64,000 nt of DNA from Rhizobium sp. P40RR-XXII (lineage in GTDB: Bacteria > Pseudomonadota > Alphaproteobacteria > Rhizobiales > Rhizobiaceae). The notes below the pieces were generated by a model. That model was not told where the DNA came from, did no database searches, and saw only the letters and a list, made by a program, of their open reading frames with translations. The DNA lies in NCBI RefSeq assembly GCF_012641405.1, contig NZ_JABAII010000002.1, forward strand, positions 310,001 through 374,000, given 5' to 3'. Of the stretch, positions 46,131 through 55,261 are shown piece after piece. The position numbers and the translations under genes were made by a program. The stretch's first letter is position 1. Each line of letters begins with the position of its first letter.

Positions 46131-47132
46131 CTAACCCTGGCCGACCGCACCGGCGTCGCGGTCGGCAAGTTCGACCCAGCCGATCGCCAGCCTGCGGTTG
46201 GCAATCATCCAGATCGTTGCCAGTGCGATCAGAGCGACGACGAGGTTGGCAACAACAAAGAGCATCGGCGCGAGCTGCGTGACCGGCCCGACATCGCCGC
46301 GCTCGACCAGCCGCATGGGAGCGGTCGCCAGTGCTGTCGCACCGAAGGTGAAAGCCCAATAGGCAGGACTGAAGCCTTCCTTGGCGATCCAGGGTAGGAG
46401 GCGCAGCATGATCAGGGCCTGCAGCAGGCCATAGCCGATCATGGCATGCACCAGCATGTCGGGAGAGCCTTTCGTAACGCTGATATAGGCGAGCGCACCG
46501 ACGGCCGGCGGCGCCAATTGAATTCCAAGGGTCGGCCTCAGCGGCGGAGCCAGTGCCGGTCCCGTCAACAGGCGGTGCAGCAATGCCGACTCGATGGCAA
46601 GCCAGGCAAAGAAACCGGCGCCGAAGAAAAGCTGAGCCCATTCGGGAAAACCGAGGGCTGCGCCGACGATGGCGGTGACGAAGCTTCCCGCGACACTCGG
46701 CAGGTAGAGCACGGCGGTCGTCGTGGCGATGTCGCGCTCACCCTGCCAGAGACCGCCGGTACGCCAGACGGAGAATGCGAGCGTATAGACGGCGCCAAGC
46801 AGGAATATGGTTTCGGCACCGATGCGCGAATAGGGCAACAGCCCTCCGGCGACCAGCATGGTCGCTACACCAACTAGGCCGATGAAGCAGCACTGAACGG
46901 GATGCGCCACCTCCTTGAGGGCTTCGTCGCGCGCGACCATCCATTTCAGCGCATAAAGCACGATCAAGACCAGCCAGACGGCGAGGCTGACGAAGGTCAG
47001 CGCTTCTCCAACGACCGTCGGCAATTGCCAGATGCGGGCACCGACCCGCCAGGCATTGGCGAGGCCGGAAAGCCCTAGAACCATACCGAAGAACGCGGCG
47101 GGAATGAGCGGAAGTTTCAGAGACGCAGCCAT
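46131..47132 (-). CDS. tehA: TehA/SLAC1 family anion transporter
   Basis: From the ATG at 47132 this is a 333-residue inner-membrane protein of the TehA/SLAC1 (tellurite resistance/dicarboxylate transporter) family with ten helices. Characteristic segments are AAFFGMVLGLSGLANAWR at the start, FFGAGFFAWLAIESALLHRLL in the middle and GFSPAYWAFTFGATALAT near the end. The family conducts anions. A VOC-family gene follows 31 bases downstream on the same strand. Confidence 0.88.
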   Translation of the reverse strand: MAASLKLPLIPAAFFGMVLGLSGLANAWRVGARIWQLPTVVGEALTFVSLAVWLVLIVLYALKWMVARDEALKEVAHPVQCCFIGLVGVATMLVAGGLLPYSRIGAETIFLLGAVYTLAFSVWRTGGLWQGERDIATTTAVLYLPSVAGSFVTAIVGAALGFPEWAQLFFGAGFFAWLAIESALLHRLLTGPALAPPLRPTLGIQLAPPAVGALAYISVTKGSPDMLVHAMIGYGLLQALIMLRLLPWIAKEGFSPAYWAFTFGATALATAPMRLVERGDVGPVTQLAPMLFVVANLVVALIALATIWMIANRRLAIGWVELADRDAGAVGQG

Positions 47133-47436
47133 ATGCCTCCTTTGACGCTCCACGGCGAGCGTCGGCCTAAAGAGAATGTGCAAAGAGCGGGATCGATGCT
47201 AAATCGATCAACGCGAACAGAGGGGCAAAATACAGCTTTCCTCAAGACCGGCAAAGCGTGATCATCGCAAAAAGCGGGAGGTTTCGGCTGGCGATATCAC
47301 AGATGCGTGAACGTGCGAATTTTTCCGTGCTGCCGAGCCAGCGCATAGCTCGCCCGTCATTTGTTCATTGGAAAAGATTGCCAAATGTCTTTATTGAGTA
47401 CTCAAAACGATTAAAACCGTCCTAGGAGACTGAAAT
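47133..47436. other. 304-base divergent promoter region, tehA/gnd
   Basis: No coding sequence is supported. It carries a perfect palindrome TTGAGTACTCAA at 47394-47405 close to gnd and several A/T-rich blocks. Promoters of tehA (minus) and gnd (plus) must lie here. Confidence 0.5.
47394..47405. promoter_or_regulatory. Palindrome upstream of gnd
   Basis: TTGAGTACTCAA is a perfect 12-base palindrome ending 31 bases before the gnd ATG at 47437, close to where RNA polymerase would sit; a repressor site is plausible. Confidence 0.4.
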
Positions 47437-48462
47437 ATGCAAATCGGTATGATTGGCCTCGGCCGTATGGGCAACAACATGGTGCAGCGCCTGATGAGGG
47501 GCGGTCACAGCGCGGTTGTTTTCGATGCGCGTCCCGAAAGCATTGCGGGGCTTGAACAGCTCGGCGCCACCGGCAGCAAGTCGCTCGCCGATTTCGTATC
47601 GAAGCTCGCGAAGCCGCGCGTCGTCTGGCTGATGCTGCCGGCCGCGATCGTCGATCAGGAGCTGGCGGCGATCGCTCCGCTTCTCGAGGAGGGCGACATC
47701 GTCATCGACGGCGGCAACTCCTATTACCATGACGACATCCGCCGTGCCGAAGAGTTGAAGCCCAAAGGCATACATTATGTCGACGTCGGCACCAGCGGCG
47801 GCGTCTTCGGCCTCGAGCGCGGCTATTGCCTGATGATCGGCGGCGAGAAAGAAACGGTCGAGCATCTCTCGCCGATCTTCGCAACGCTTGCTCCGGGTGT
47901 CGGCGACGTAGCTCCGTCGAAGATGCGCTCCGAAGAGGCCTCCAAGAACAGCACGGCGGAGCAGGGCTATCTGCATTGCGGCCCGTCCGGCGCCGGCCAC
48001 TTCGTCAAGATGGTCCATAACGGCATCGAATACGGACTGATGGCTGCCTATGCCGAAGGCCTGAACGTGCTGCATCATGCCAATATCGGCAAGCAGACCG
48101 CCGAGAAAGACGCCGAAACAGCGCCGCTCTCGCATCCGCAATACTACCAGTATGATCTCGACATCGCTGAAATCTCCGAAGTCTGGCGCCGCGGCAGCGT
48201 GATCACCTCCTGGCTGCTCGACCTCACCGCCGACGCCCTGCATGGCGACGCAGCGCTCTCGCAATATGCCGGCCGCGTTTCCGATTCCGGCGAAGGCCGC
48301 TGGACGATCTCGGCTGCTATCGACGAGGGCGTTCCGACCCCGGTGCTCAGCGCAGCGCTTTACGGCCGCTTCGCCTCGCGCGGCAATGACGATTACGCCA
48401 ACAAGGTTCTCTCCGCCATGCGCGCCGGCTTCGGCGGCCACCACGAGAAGCCGGCGAAGTAA
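47437..48462 (+). CDS. gnd: 6-phosphogluconate dehydrogenase, decarboxylating (short NAD-type form)
   Basis: Oxidatively decarboxylates 6-phosphogluconate to ribulose 5-phosphate in the pentose phosphate pathway. The 341-residue protein is the short GntZ/YqeC-like form, not the ~470-residue enzyme. It has the Rossmann motif GLGRMGNNM, DGGNSYYHDDIRRAEELK, YVDVGTSGGVFGLERGYCLMIGG, GPSGAGHFVKMVHNGIEYG and a C-terminal helical domain. Short forms often prefer NAD+. It has its own promoter region and terminator. Confidence 0.94.
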   Translation: MQIGMIGLGRMGNNMVQRLMRGGHSAVVFDARPESIAGLEQLGATGSKSLADFVSKLAKPRVVWLMLPAAIVDQELAAIAPLLEEGDIVIDGGNSYYHDDIRRAEELKPKGIHYVDVGTSGGVFGLERGYCLMIGGEKETVEHLSPIFATLAPGVGDVAPSKMRSEEASKNSTAEQGYLHCGPSGAGHFVKMVHNGIEYGLMAAYAEGLNVLHHANIGKQTAEKDAETAPLSHPQYYQYDLDIAEISEVWRRGSVITSWLLDLTADALHGDAALSQYAGRVSDSGEGRWTISAAIDEGVPTPVLSAALYGRFASRGNDDYANKVLSAMRAGFGGHHEKPAK

Positions 48463-48491
48463 TTAACTGGCCTATCGATCTGATGATTGCG

Positions 48492-48520
48492 AGCCGGGTG
48501 GGTCAAACCTCCCGGCTTTT
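48492..48520 (+). terminator. Rho-independent terminator after gnd
   Basis: AGCCGGG (48492-48498) pairs with CCCGGCT (48511-48517) and is followed by TTTT, between the convergent gnd and moeA genes. Confidence 0.75.
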
Positions 48521-48531
48521 GCCTGCCCAGC

Positions 48532-49758
48532 TCAATCCAAAAGGTTCGGCCGCAGCAATATGACCGGCGTGGGCGAGCCCACTTCAAGCTGCGATGCGTG
48601 TGGCGGGCGGACGACCAGACAGTCGGCGCGCGAAAAGACCTTCATCATCGACGAATCCTGCTTCGAGAACGGTTCGGCGAGCCAGCCGCCGTCGTCAGCC
48701 TTCGTCAGGGTCGCGCGGACATAGTCCTGGCGCTGATCGTTCGCCGCAAAGGTCACGGCAGCGCGCGCTACTCCCTCACGCTTGAGCGGCGGCAAGGATG
48801 CAAGCTTTCTTATCAACGGCTCAAGAAAAAGCAGGCCGCAGACGAGGCTGGAAACGGGGTTGCCGGGAAGGCCGAGGACATGCATCTCGCCGAGGCTACC
48901 GACCATCAAAGGCTTGCCGGGACGCATGGCGATGCGCCAGAAATCCAGTTTCATGCCCGCAGCGATCATCGTCGCTCGCACCAGGTCGTGATCGCCAACC
49001 GAGGCGCCGCCGAGCGTGACGATGATATCGGCCTTGGCCACCTGCGCACGGCCGATGGCAGCGGTGATCTCGTCGCTGTCGTCGGCGACGATGCCGAGAT
49101 CAAGCACATGGGCGCCGGCATTACGGGCGAGCGCGGCGATGCCGAATGTGTTCGAAGCGATGATCTGCGAAGGGCCTGGTTCATTGCCGGGGGTCACAAG
49201 CTCGTCACCTGTCGCGAGAATCGCCACCAGCGGCCGACGATAGACATCCAATGCCGGATGGTTCATGGCCGCAGCGACGGTGAGCCGAGAGAAATCCATG
49301 ACCGTACCGGCGGGAAGCACAGCTTCGCCTTCCAGGAAATCCTGGCCGCGCGGGCGTATATGCTGCCCTTTGCGCAGGGGATAGGTCGTGCGGATACCAT
49401 CGCCTTCCAGGCGCTCGGCATCTTCCTGCAGGAGTACCGAATCGGCACCCGCTGGAACGGGTGCGCCGGTGAAGATGCGAACCGTTTCGCCCTTGCCGAC
49501 GATTCCTTCGAAGGCATGACCGGCAGCGGAGGCGCCGGTGACCCGCAGCTCCGAACCCGGCGTTGCCGCATCGTCGAAGCGCAACGCATAGCCGTCCATC
49601 GCCGAAGCATCGAAAGGGGGCTGGGTAAGGCGGGCGGTCAAATCAGCGGCTAAGACCCGGCCCTCAGCCACATCGAGCGGAACGCTCTCAAGGCGATGGA
49701 TCGGCGCGGCACTATCCAACAAGCGCGCTTGCGCTTCGGCAACGGGCAATAGGCTCAT
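48532..49758 (-). CDS. moeA: Molybdopterin molybdenumtransferase MoeA
   Basis: Inserts molybdate into adenylylated molybdopterin. The 408-residue protein has the four MoeA domains, with FDASAMDGYAL, RIFTGAPVPAGADSVLLQED, LATGDELVTPG, TLGGASVGDHDLV and MRPGKPLMVG. It ends an operon ppiD-trpD-trpC-moaC-moeA and starts three bases after moaC. Convergent with gnd. Confidence 0.95.
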   Translation of the reverse strand: MSLLPVAEAQARLLDSAAPIHRLESVPLDVAEGRVLAADLTARLTQPPFDASAMDGYALRFDDAATPGSELRVTGASAAGHAFEGIVGKGETVRIFTGAPVPAGADSVLLQEDAERLEGDGIRTTYPLRKGQHIRPRGQDFLEGEAVLPAGTVMDFSRLTVAAAMNHPALDVYRRPLVAILATGDELVTPGNEPGPSQIIASNTFGIAALARNAGAHVLDLGIVADDSDEITAAIGRAQVAKADIIVTLGGASVGDHDLVRATMIAAGMKLDFWRIAMRPGKPLMVGSLGEMHVLGLPGNPVSSLVCGLLFLEPLIRKLASLPPLKREGVARAAVTFAANDQRQDYVRATLTKADDGGWLAEPFSKQDSSMMKVFSRADCLVVRPPHASQLEVGSPTPVILLRPNLLD

Positions 49759-49761
49759 CTG

Positions 49762-50256
49762 TCATGCCTCGGGATGGCGGAAATCTCCGGATTTGCCGCC
49801 TGATTTCTCCAACAGTGTGATTCCGCCGATTTCCATGCCCCGATCGACGGCCTTGGCCATGTCATAGATCGTCAGGCAGGCGACGGAGACTGCCGTCAGC
49901 GCTTCCATTTCGACGCCGGTGCGGCCGGTCAGCTTTGTCGTCGCCGTGACGCGCAGGCCGGGCAGGGCGGCATCCTCCTCGATATCGACGGCAACCTTCG
50001 TCAGCATGAGGGGGTGGCAGAGTGGAATGAGATTGCTCGTCTGTTTCGCCGCCATGATGCCGGCAAGCCGCGCCGTGCCGATGACATCGCCCTTCTTGGC
50101 GTTGCCGTCACGAATCAGCGTCAATGTCTCCGGCTTCATTCTGACGTAACCGGCGGCCGTGGCGCTGCGCGCAGTCTCCGCCTTGTCGCCGACGTCGACC
50201 ATATGCGCTTCGCCGGAAGCGTCGATATGAGTAAGACCGGCCTTCTCAGTGCTCAT
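49762..50256 (-). CDS. moaC: Cyclic pyranopterin monophosphate synthase accessory enzyme MoaC
   Basis: Together with MoaA makes cyclic pyranopterin monophosphate, the first molybdopterin intermediate. The 164-residue protein has the conserved [20 protein letters not shown] opening, the LIPLCHPL active-site motif, [31 protein letters not shown] and [13 protein letters not shown]. It is one base from trpC in the same operon. Confidence 0.97.
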   Translation of the reverse strand: MSTEKAGLTHIDASGEAHMVDVGDKAETARSATAAGYVRMKPETLTLIRDGNAKKGDVIGTARLAGIMAAKQTSNLIPLCHPLMLTKVAVDIEEDAALPGLRVTATTKLTGRTGVEMEALTAVSVACLTIYDMAKAVDRGMEIGGITLLEKSGGKSGDFRHPEA

Positions 50257-50257
50257 T

Positions 50258-51073
50258 TCACTCGGCCGCCAGAATGCCGGTTTCGCCGTTCAGCAGCAGC
50301 TTCGTCGCCGCCGTCACATCATCCTTGCGCATCAGGCTTTCACCGACGAGGAAAGTGGTGATGCCGACTGATTCGAGGCGCGTGCAATCGGCATGGGTGA
50401 AGATACCGCTTTCGCCGACCAGCAGCCGGCCCTCGGGAACCATGGCAGCCAGGTTTTCGCTGACCGCGAGGCTAATCTCGAAGGTGCGCAGATTGCGGTT
50501 GTTGATGCCGATCAGCGGCGACGACAGCTTCAGCGCGCGCTCCATCTCCTCCGCATCGTGAACCTCGACCAGCACATCCATGTCGAGGCCGAACGCCTCG
50601 TCCTGAAGACGCTCGGCATCATCATCGGAAAGCGACGCCATGATCAGCAGGATGCAGTCGGCACCCCAGGCGCGGGCTTCCTGCACCTGATAGGTATCGA
50701 ACATGAAATCCTTGCGCAGCGCCGGCAGCGAGCAGGCGGCGCGGGCAGCCGTCAGGAATTCCGGAGCGCCCTGGAAGCTCGGCGTGTCGGTCAGCACAGA
50801 AAGACAGGCAGCTCCGCCCGCTTCATAGGCCTTGGCGAGGGCAGGCGGGTCGAAATCCGGGCGGATCAGGCCCTTCGAGGGGCTCGCCTTCTTGATCTCG
50901 GCTATCAGTCCGAAAGCGCCGGCATCCTTCTTGGCGAGGAGCGCCCTGTGGAAACCGCGCGGCGCGGATTGCTCGGCCTGCATCGCCTTGAGATCGGCAA
51001 GAGAGAGCTTGGCCTTGGCAGCGGCGATCTCCTCGCGCTTATAGGCCTCGATCTTTTGAAGGATATCGGGCAT
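50258..51073 (-). CDS. trpC: Indole-3-glycerol phosphate synthase
   Basis: Closes the indole ring in tryptophan biosynthesis. The 271-residue TIM-barrel enzyme carries [64 protein letters not shown] and [12 protein letters not shown]. It follows trpD by six bases and is a stand-alone TrpC (no fused TrpF). Confidence 0.97.
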   Translation of the reverse strand: MPDILQKIEAYKREEIAAAKAKLSLADLKAMQAEQSAPRGFHRALLAKKDAGAFGLIAEIKKASPSKGLIRPDFDPPALAKAYEAGGAACLSVLTDTPSFQGAPEFLTAARAACSLPALRKDFMFDTYQVQEARAWGADCILLIMASLSDDDAERLQDEAFGLDMDVLVEVHDAEEMERALKLSSPLIGINNRNLRTFEISLAVSENLAAMVPEGRLLVGESGIFTHADCTRLESVGITTFLVGESLMRKDDVTAATKLLLNGETGILAAE

Positions 51074-51079
51074 GACGTC

Positions 51080-52102
51080 CTAGTCCTCTGCTTCCTCGTT
51101 GGAAATGGCAACGAGCTTTTCCAATGCAACGGCTGTGGCGCCGCTGTCGAGCGAATGCGCAGCGAGCTTCATGCCATCATGGAGCGTTTCCGACTTGCCG
51201 GCAATAACCAGCGATGCGGCGGCATTGGCGAGCGCGATGTCGCGATAGGCATTCTTTGCGCCGCCGAGCACGCCCCGCAGCGCCGCCGCATTGGCAACGC
51301 CGTCTCCGCCCTTGAGGTCGGCAAGGTCGGCATGCTGCAGGCCGAAGTCGGCCGGCGTCAGTTCAAAGGTGCGGATCTTGCCATTCTCAAGCGCGGCGAC
51401 GGAGGTCTTGCCGGTCGTCGTGATCTCGTCCAGACCGTCGCCGTGCACGACCCAGACGCTTTCCGCGTCGAGATCCCTCAGAACCTCGGCCAGAGGCAGT
51501 ACCCATTGCGGCGCGAAGACGCCCAGCAACTGCCGGCGCGCACCGGCCGGGTTCGAAAGTGGGCCAAGGAGGTTGAAGATCGTCCGCGTGCCGAGCTCGA
51601 CGCGCGAAGGGCCGACATGGCGCATCGACGAATGGTGCAGCTGCGCGAACATGAAGCCGATGCCGGCTTCGCGAATGCAGCGGGCGATCGTCTCCGGCCC
51701 GATATCGAGCTTGATGCCCAATACAGATTGCGTATCGGCGGTGCCGGCCTTTGAGCTTTGAGCGCGATTGCCGTGCTTGGCAACTGGCACGCCCGCGCCG
51801 GCAACGATGAATGCCGCCAGCGTCGAGATATTGTAGGTGCCGACGCCATCGCCGCCCGTGCCGACGATATCGATGGCATCAGCCGGGGCTTTCACCGGCA
51901 GCATCTTGGCGCGCATCGTGGTCACCGCGCCGACGATCTCGTCGACGGTTTCGCCGCGCACCCGCAGAGCCATCAGAAATGCGCCGATCTGAGACGGCGT
52001 GGCCTCACCCGACATCAGGATTTCGAATGCCTGCCTGGCTTCGTCCCGCGTCAATGCCTCGCGATTGGCGACCTTGGCGAGGAAAGGCTTCAATTCGCTC
52101 AT
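51080..52102 (-). CDS. trpD: Anthranilate phosphoribosyltransferase
   Basis: Transfers phosphoribose from PRPP to anthranilate. The 340-residue enzyme has [60 protein letters not shown] and the [29 protein letters not shown] segment. It sits between ppiD (25 bases upstream) and trpC, and has no fused TrpG. Confidence 0.97.
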   Translation of the reverse strand: MSELKPFLAKVANREALTRDEARQAFEILMSGEATPSQIGAFLMALRVRGETVDEIVGAVTTMRAKMLPVKAPADAIDIVGTGGDGVGTYNISTLAAFIVAGAGVPVAKHGNRAQSSKAGTADTQSVLGIKLDIGPETIARCIREAGIGFMFAQLHHSSMRHVGPSRVELGTRTIFNLLGPLSNPAGARRQLLGVFAPQWVLPLAEVLRDLDAESVWVVHGDGLDEITTTGKTSVAALENGKIRTFELTPADFGLQHADLADLKGGDGVANAAALRGVLGGAKNAYRDIALANAAASLVIAGKSETLHDGMKLAAHSLDSGATAVALEKLVAISNEEAED

Positions 52103-52127
52103 CGGCTATCCATCCTCCCGACCGGGC

Positions 52128-54020
52128 CTAGCGTGACATCGCCTGTTCGGCGAGGCTCTGGTTGACCGTGACGGTATATTTGCCCTGCAGCTGGCTGACC
52201 ATCTGATCGAGTATGTCGTCGCCGGCGGCGTTGGCGATCTGCGCGACCTGTTGATCGTCGTTGCTCAGCGCATCCGTGGTCGGATTGTCGTTGACATCGG
52301 TGACCTTCAGCAGGATCTGCGTCGTATCGTCGGCGCCGACGGCGTTGGCGACTGCGTCGACCGGGCCGGAGAAGGTGGCTGCGATGCCGCCACGGCCCAG
52401 AACAGGATCGTCGGTCGAGCGCTTGATGCCGGTCTTGTTTTCGACGGCGATGCCGAGCGGCGCGGCGATGTCGGCAAGCGACTTGCCTTTCTGTGCTTCC
52501 TGCTTCAGCTCGGCCGCCTTGGCGGCGAGCGCGATCTTCTGCTGTTCGGCAGTCCAATCGGCAACGGCCTTTTCGCGCACTTCCGCAAGCGGGCGGTCGT
52601 GATCGGGCGTGATATTCGTCACATCGTACCAGATATAGCCGTCGTTTCCGACCGTCAGCGGCGCCGGGTTGCCACCCTGATCGGCCTTGAAAACTTCCGG
52701 AAGCAGCTGCTGGCGTGCCGGCAGGTCCTTGACCTCGCTGCCATTCTGATCGAGGCCGGTCTGGTCGATTGCATCGATAGTGACCAGTTTCAGCTTCAGC
52801 TGCGATGCTGCTTCCTGCAGCGATGCGCCGGAGCCACGCAGGTCCTCGAACTTGTCGTGGACGCTGGTGATTTCGTTGGCGGCGTTGCTGAGCGCAATCT
52901 GCTTGCGGATATCTTCTTTGACCTCGTCGAAATTCTTCGCGGTTTCATTTTTCACGTTGGTCACGCGCAGGATGACCGGGCCGAACGAACCGTCGACGAC
53001 GGGGCTCGTGCCGCCTTCCTTGGTGACGGCAAAGGCGGCTTCGGCCACGGTCTTGTCCGGAACCTGGTCCTTGGTGAAGGTGCCGAGCAGCACATCCGAG
53101 GGCTTCTTGCCCTGATCGGAGACCAGCTGGTCGAAGGTCGTTCCGGTCTTCAGAGCTTCGGCCGCGGCGCTGGCGAGATCCTTGTTGGCGAAGGTCAGCT
53201 GCTCGATCGTGCGCGTCGCCGGCGTCGTGAAGCTGTCCTTGCGCTTGTCGAATTGCGCGCGCACCTCGTCGTCGGACACGCTCGCCCGATCGGCGATATC
53301 CTCGGCCTGCAGTTTCACATAGCCGAACTTGCGATATTCTGGAGCGCGATACTTCGATTTCACGCCGTCGAACCACTTCTGCAGGACATCGTCGGCCGGC
53401 GCCTTGACGGGGTCGATGTTGGCATTGGTGAGCAGCAGATAATCGATGCTGCGGTTCTCGTCGTGATATTGCTTGACCGCGTCGACCAGGGCCTGCGGTG
53501 CGGTAAAGCCGTTCGATACCGCCTCGACGATCTGGCTGCGGATCGCAACCTTGCTGCGCTCCTTGATGTAGTCGTCAGGCGAAATGTTGCTGTTGCGGAG
53601 CAGCAGGTCGAACTTCTGCCGGTCGAAAGAGCCGTTCGGTGCCTTGAAGGCCGGATCGTCGCCGATCAGCTTGGCCAGCCGGTCCTGGGAAAGACCGAGG
53701 CCCATATCGGCGGCAAGCTGGTCGAGCGAGGCGCCGGCGACGAGCTGCGCCACCGTCTGCTGTCCGATGCCGAAGGCGCGGGCCTGCTCCGGCGTGATCT
53801 GCATGCGCAATTGCTGGCTGATCGCCTGAATCTGGCGGCGGTAGGCAAGGCGGAATTCATTGGTATCGATGTGTTGATCGCCAACGGTGACAACAGTATT
53901 GCTGCTGCCGCCGGAGATGAGGGACCGCTCGACGCCCCATACACCGAAGGCTGCCGCAAGAAGAAGCAACAAGCCCTTGGCAAGCCAGGTCTGGGCGATT
54001 TTTCTCAGCACGTCGAACAT
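52128..54020 (-). CDS. ppiD: Periplasmic peptidyl-prolyl isomerase, PpiD type
   Basis: A 630-residue membrane-anchored chaperone: one N-terminal helix (residues 13-30, LAKGLLLLLAAAFGVWGV), a SurA-like N-domain (about 35-200), a parvulin domain near 250-360 (TFANKDLASAAAEALKTGTTFDQLV) and a long C-terminal part. It sits at the periplasmic face and helps fold exported proteins leaving the Sec channel. Start ATG at 54020. It leads the trpD-trpC-moaC-moeA operon, an arrangement common in alphaproteobacteria. Confidence 0.9.
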   Translation of the reverse strand: MFDVLRKIAQTWLAKGLLLLLAAAFGVWGVERSLISGGSSNTVVTVGDQHIDTNEFRLAYRRQIQAISQQLRMQITPEQARAFGIGQQTVAQLVAGASLDQLAADMGLGLSQDRLAKLIGDDPAFKAPNGSFDRQKFDLLLRNSNISPDDYIKERSKVAIRSQIVEAVSNGFTAPQALVDAVKQYHDENRSIDYLLLTNANIDPVKAPADDVLQKWFDGVKSKYRAPEYRKFGYVKLQAEDIADRASVSDDEVRAQFDKRKDSFTTPATRTIEQLTFANKDLASAAAEALKTGTTFDQLVSDQGKKPSDVLLGTFTKDQVPDKTVAEAAFAVTKEGGTSPVVDGSFGPVILRVTNVKNETAKNFDEVKEDIRKQIALSNAANEITSVHDKFEDLRGSGASLQEAASQLKLKLVTIDAIDQTGLDQNGSEVKDLPARQQLLPEVFKADQGGNPAPLTVGNDGYIWYDVTNITPDHDRPLAEVREKAVADWTAEQQKIALAAKAAELKQEAQKGKSLADIAAPLGIAVENKTGIKRSTDDPVLGRGGIAATFSGPVDAVANAVGADDTTQILLKVTDVNDNPTTDALSNDDQQVAQIANAAGDDILDQMVSQLQGKYTVTVNQSLAEQAMSR

Positions 54021-54200
54021 CGGAAAGCAAACCTCGTCATCATCAAGTCTTCGCACGCGGGCGAAACAATCGGAGTTCCTTAGAACAATCCGAACCGGAA
54101 TTGAAGAGCCACTGGGGAAATCGCCGGACAGCATGCGAGCGCGCCGGAACCTTTGACGGGCAGCGACGTTCTACGAACCAGAAGACATAAGGAGCACACG

Positions 54201-54482
54201 ATGGCAGAGACTAAATCAGCTTCCGCCCAATCTTCTTCCGCGCGAGTACAGACTGAAATGGCAATGGAGGACCTTGCCGCTCAGGTCGCCGCGCTACGCG
54301 AAGATCTCTCGAGGTTGTCGCAGAGCATGGCAGCCGTGGGGCAGGGAGCGAAATCTGTCGTCGCGGAGGAAGCCCAGGAGATCACGGAGCAGTTGCGCGA
54401 GAGAGTTCGTGAAGAGCCGATCTTCATGGTCGTTGCCGCAGCCGGCATCGGCTATCTTATCGGCCTTCTCAGCCGACGCTAG
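54201..54482 (+). CDS. DUF883 family protein (ElaB/YqjD-like)
   Basis: A 93-residue protein with an N-terminal amphipathic helix (about 20-65, MEDLAAQVAALREDLSRLSQS), then a membrane helix at the C-terminus (about 73-90, PIFMVVAAAGIGYLIGLLSRR). The family contains ribosome-associated inner-membrane proteins of stationary phase. Start ATG at 54201 follows AAGGAG. A terminator lies downstream. Confidence 0.8.
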   Translation: MAETKSASAQSSSARVQTEMAMEDLAAQVAALREDLSRLSQSMAAVGQGAKSVVAEEAQEITEQLRERVREEPIFMVVAAAGIGYLIGLLSRR

Positions 54483-54546
54483 CTTCGGACCGAACTCTCA
54501 ACGGGTGGGCGGCCCCCTACGTGCCACCTCTGCTGCGAAACTGCCG

Positions 54547-54577
54547 AAAAGGCGCGGGCGATTCGTCCGCGCCTTTT
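54547..54577 (+). terminator. Rho-independent terminator
   Basis: AAAAGGCGCGG (54547-54557) and CCGCGCCTTTT (54567-54577) form an 11-bp stem whose lower part is A-T. It closes the DUF883 gene; its A/T arms make it usable in both directions, though nothing on the minus strand needs it. Confidence 0.85.
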
Positions 54578-54796
54578 CAATTGCCTATCTGTCGCCGACG
54601 ATCGTTCCTGCGCGCGGGCGTTACGACTTGAACGATACGCAAGACAACCGCCGCTCACTGCGGCATCTTTGCGACACCCCTGCGACATCTTCGACCACAG
54701 CCATTTCTTGATCGCCCGCCCTCTTGTATCGCACGGGCACTTACTATACGTACCGATAATTATAAGGTTGCTTATCAATAGCAGGCTTTTCATACT

Positions 54797-55261
54797 ATGA
54801 ATTCGACACCCACCCTCGGTTTTCTCCTCCATGACGTTGCCAGGCTGCTTCGCAAGCGGTTCGAGCAGCGCGCAAAAGATTTGGGTCTGACGCGTTCGCA
54901 ATGGCAGACGCTCGCCTACCTCGCAAACAACGAAGGCATCCATCAGGCCGGCCTGGCGGAAATACTGGAGATCGAGCCGATTACGCTGGTTCGCATCCTC
55001 GACAAGCTAAGCGAGCGCGGCCTGGTGGAGCGCCGGCAGCATCCGAACGATCGGCGGAGCTGGCTTCTCTATCTGTGCGTGGAAGCCCGGCCGCTGATCG
55101 ATACCATGCGCGATATGGGCGACCAGACACGCAAGGAAGCGCTTGAAGGAACCTCGCAGGAGGATCACGAGCGCCTTCATGAATTGCTAACCCTCATGAA
55201 ATCGAACCTGCTTAGCGCCTGCCGTTCGAAGGCAGTCGACAAAGAGTTACAACATGGCTGA
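54797..55261 (+). CDS. MarR family transcriptional regulator, EmrR-like
   Basis: A 154-residue MarR-type repressor. The wHTH region (about 28-95) has LTRSQWQTLAYLANNEGIHQAGLAEILEIEPITLVRILDKLSERGLVERRQHPNDRRSWLLYL. It overlaps emrA by eight bases and leads the efflux operon, so it probably represses its own operon and releases on binding drug-like compounds. The upstream region has an imperfect GATAA...TTATC dyad at 54755-54776. Confidence 0.92.
   Translation: MNSTPTLGFLLHDVARLLRKRFEQRAKDLGLTRSQWQTLAYLANNEGIHQAGLAEILEIEPITLVRILDKLSERGLVERRQHPNDRRSWLLYLCVEARPLIDTMRDMGDQTRKEALEGTSQEDHERLHELLTLMKSNLLSACRSKAVDKELQHG

Noticed and set aside
52251..54083. 610-residue plus-strand frame opposite ppiD
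   Set aside because: Shadow frame; the minus-strand protein has signal anchor and parvulin features.
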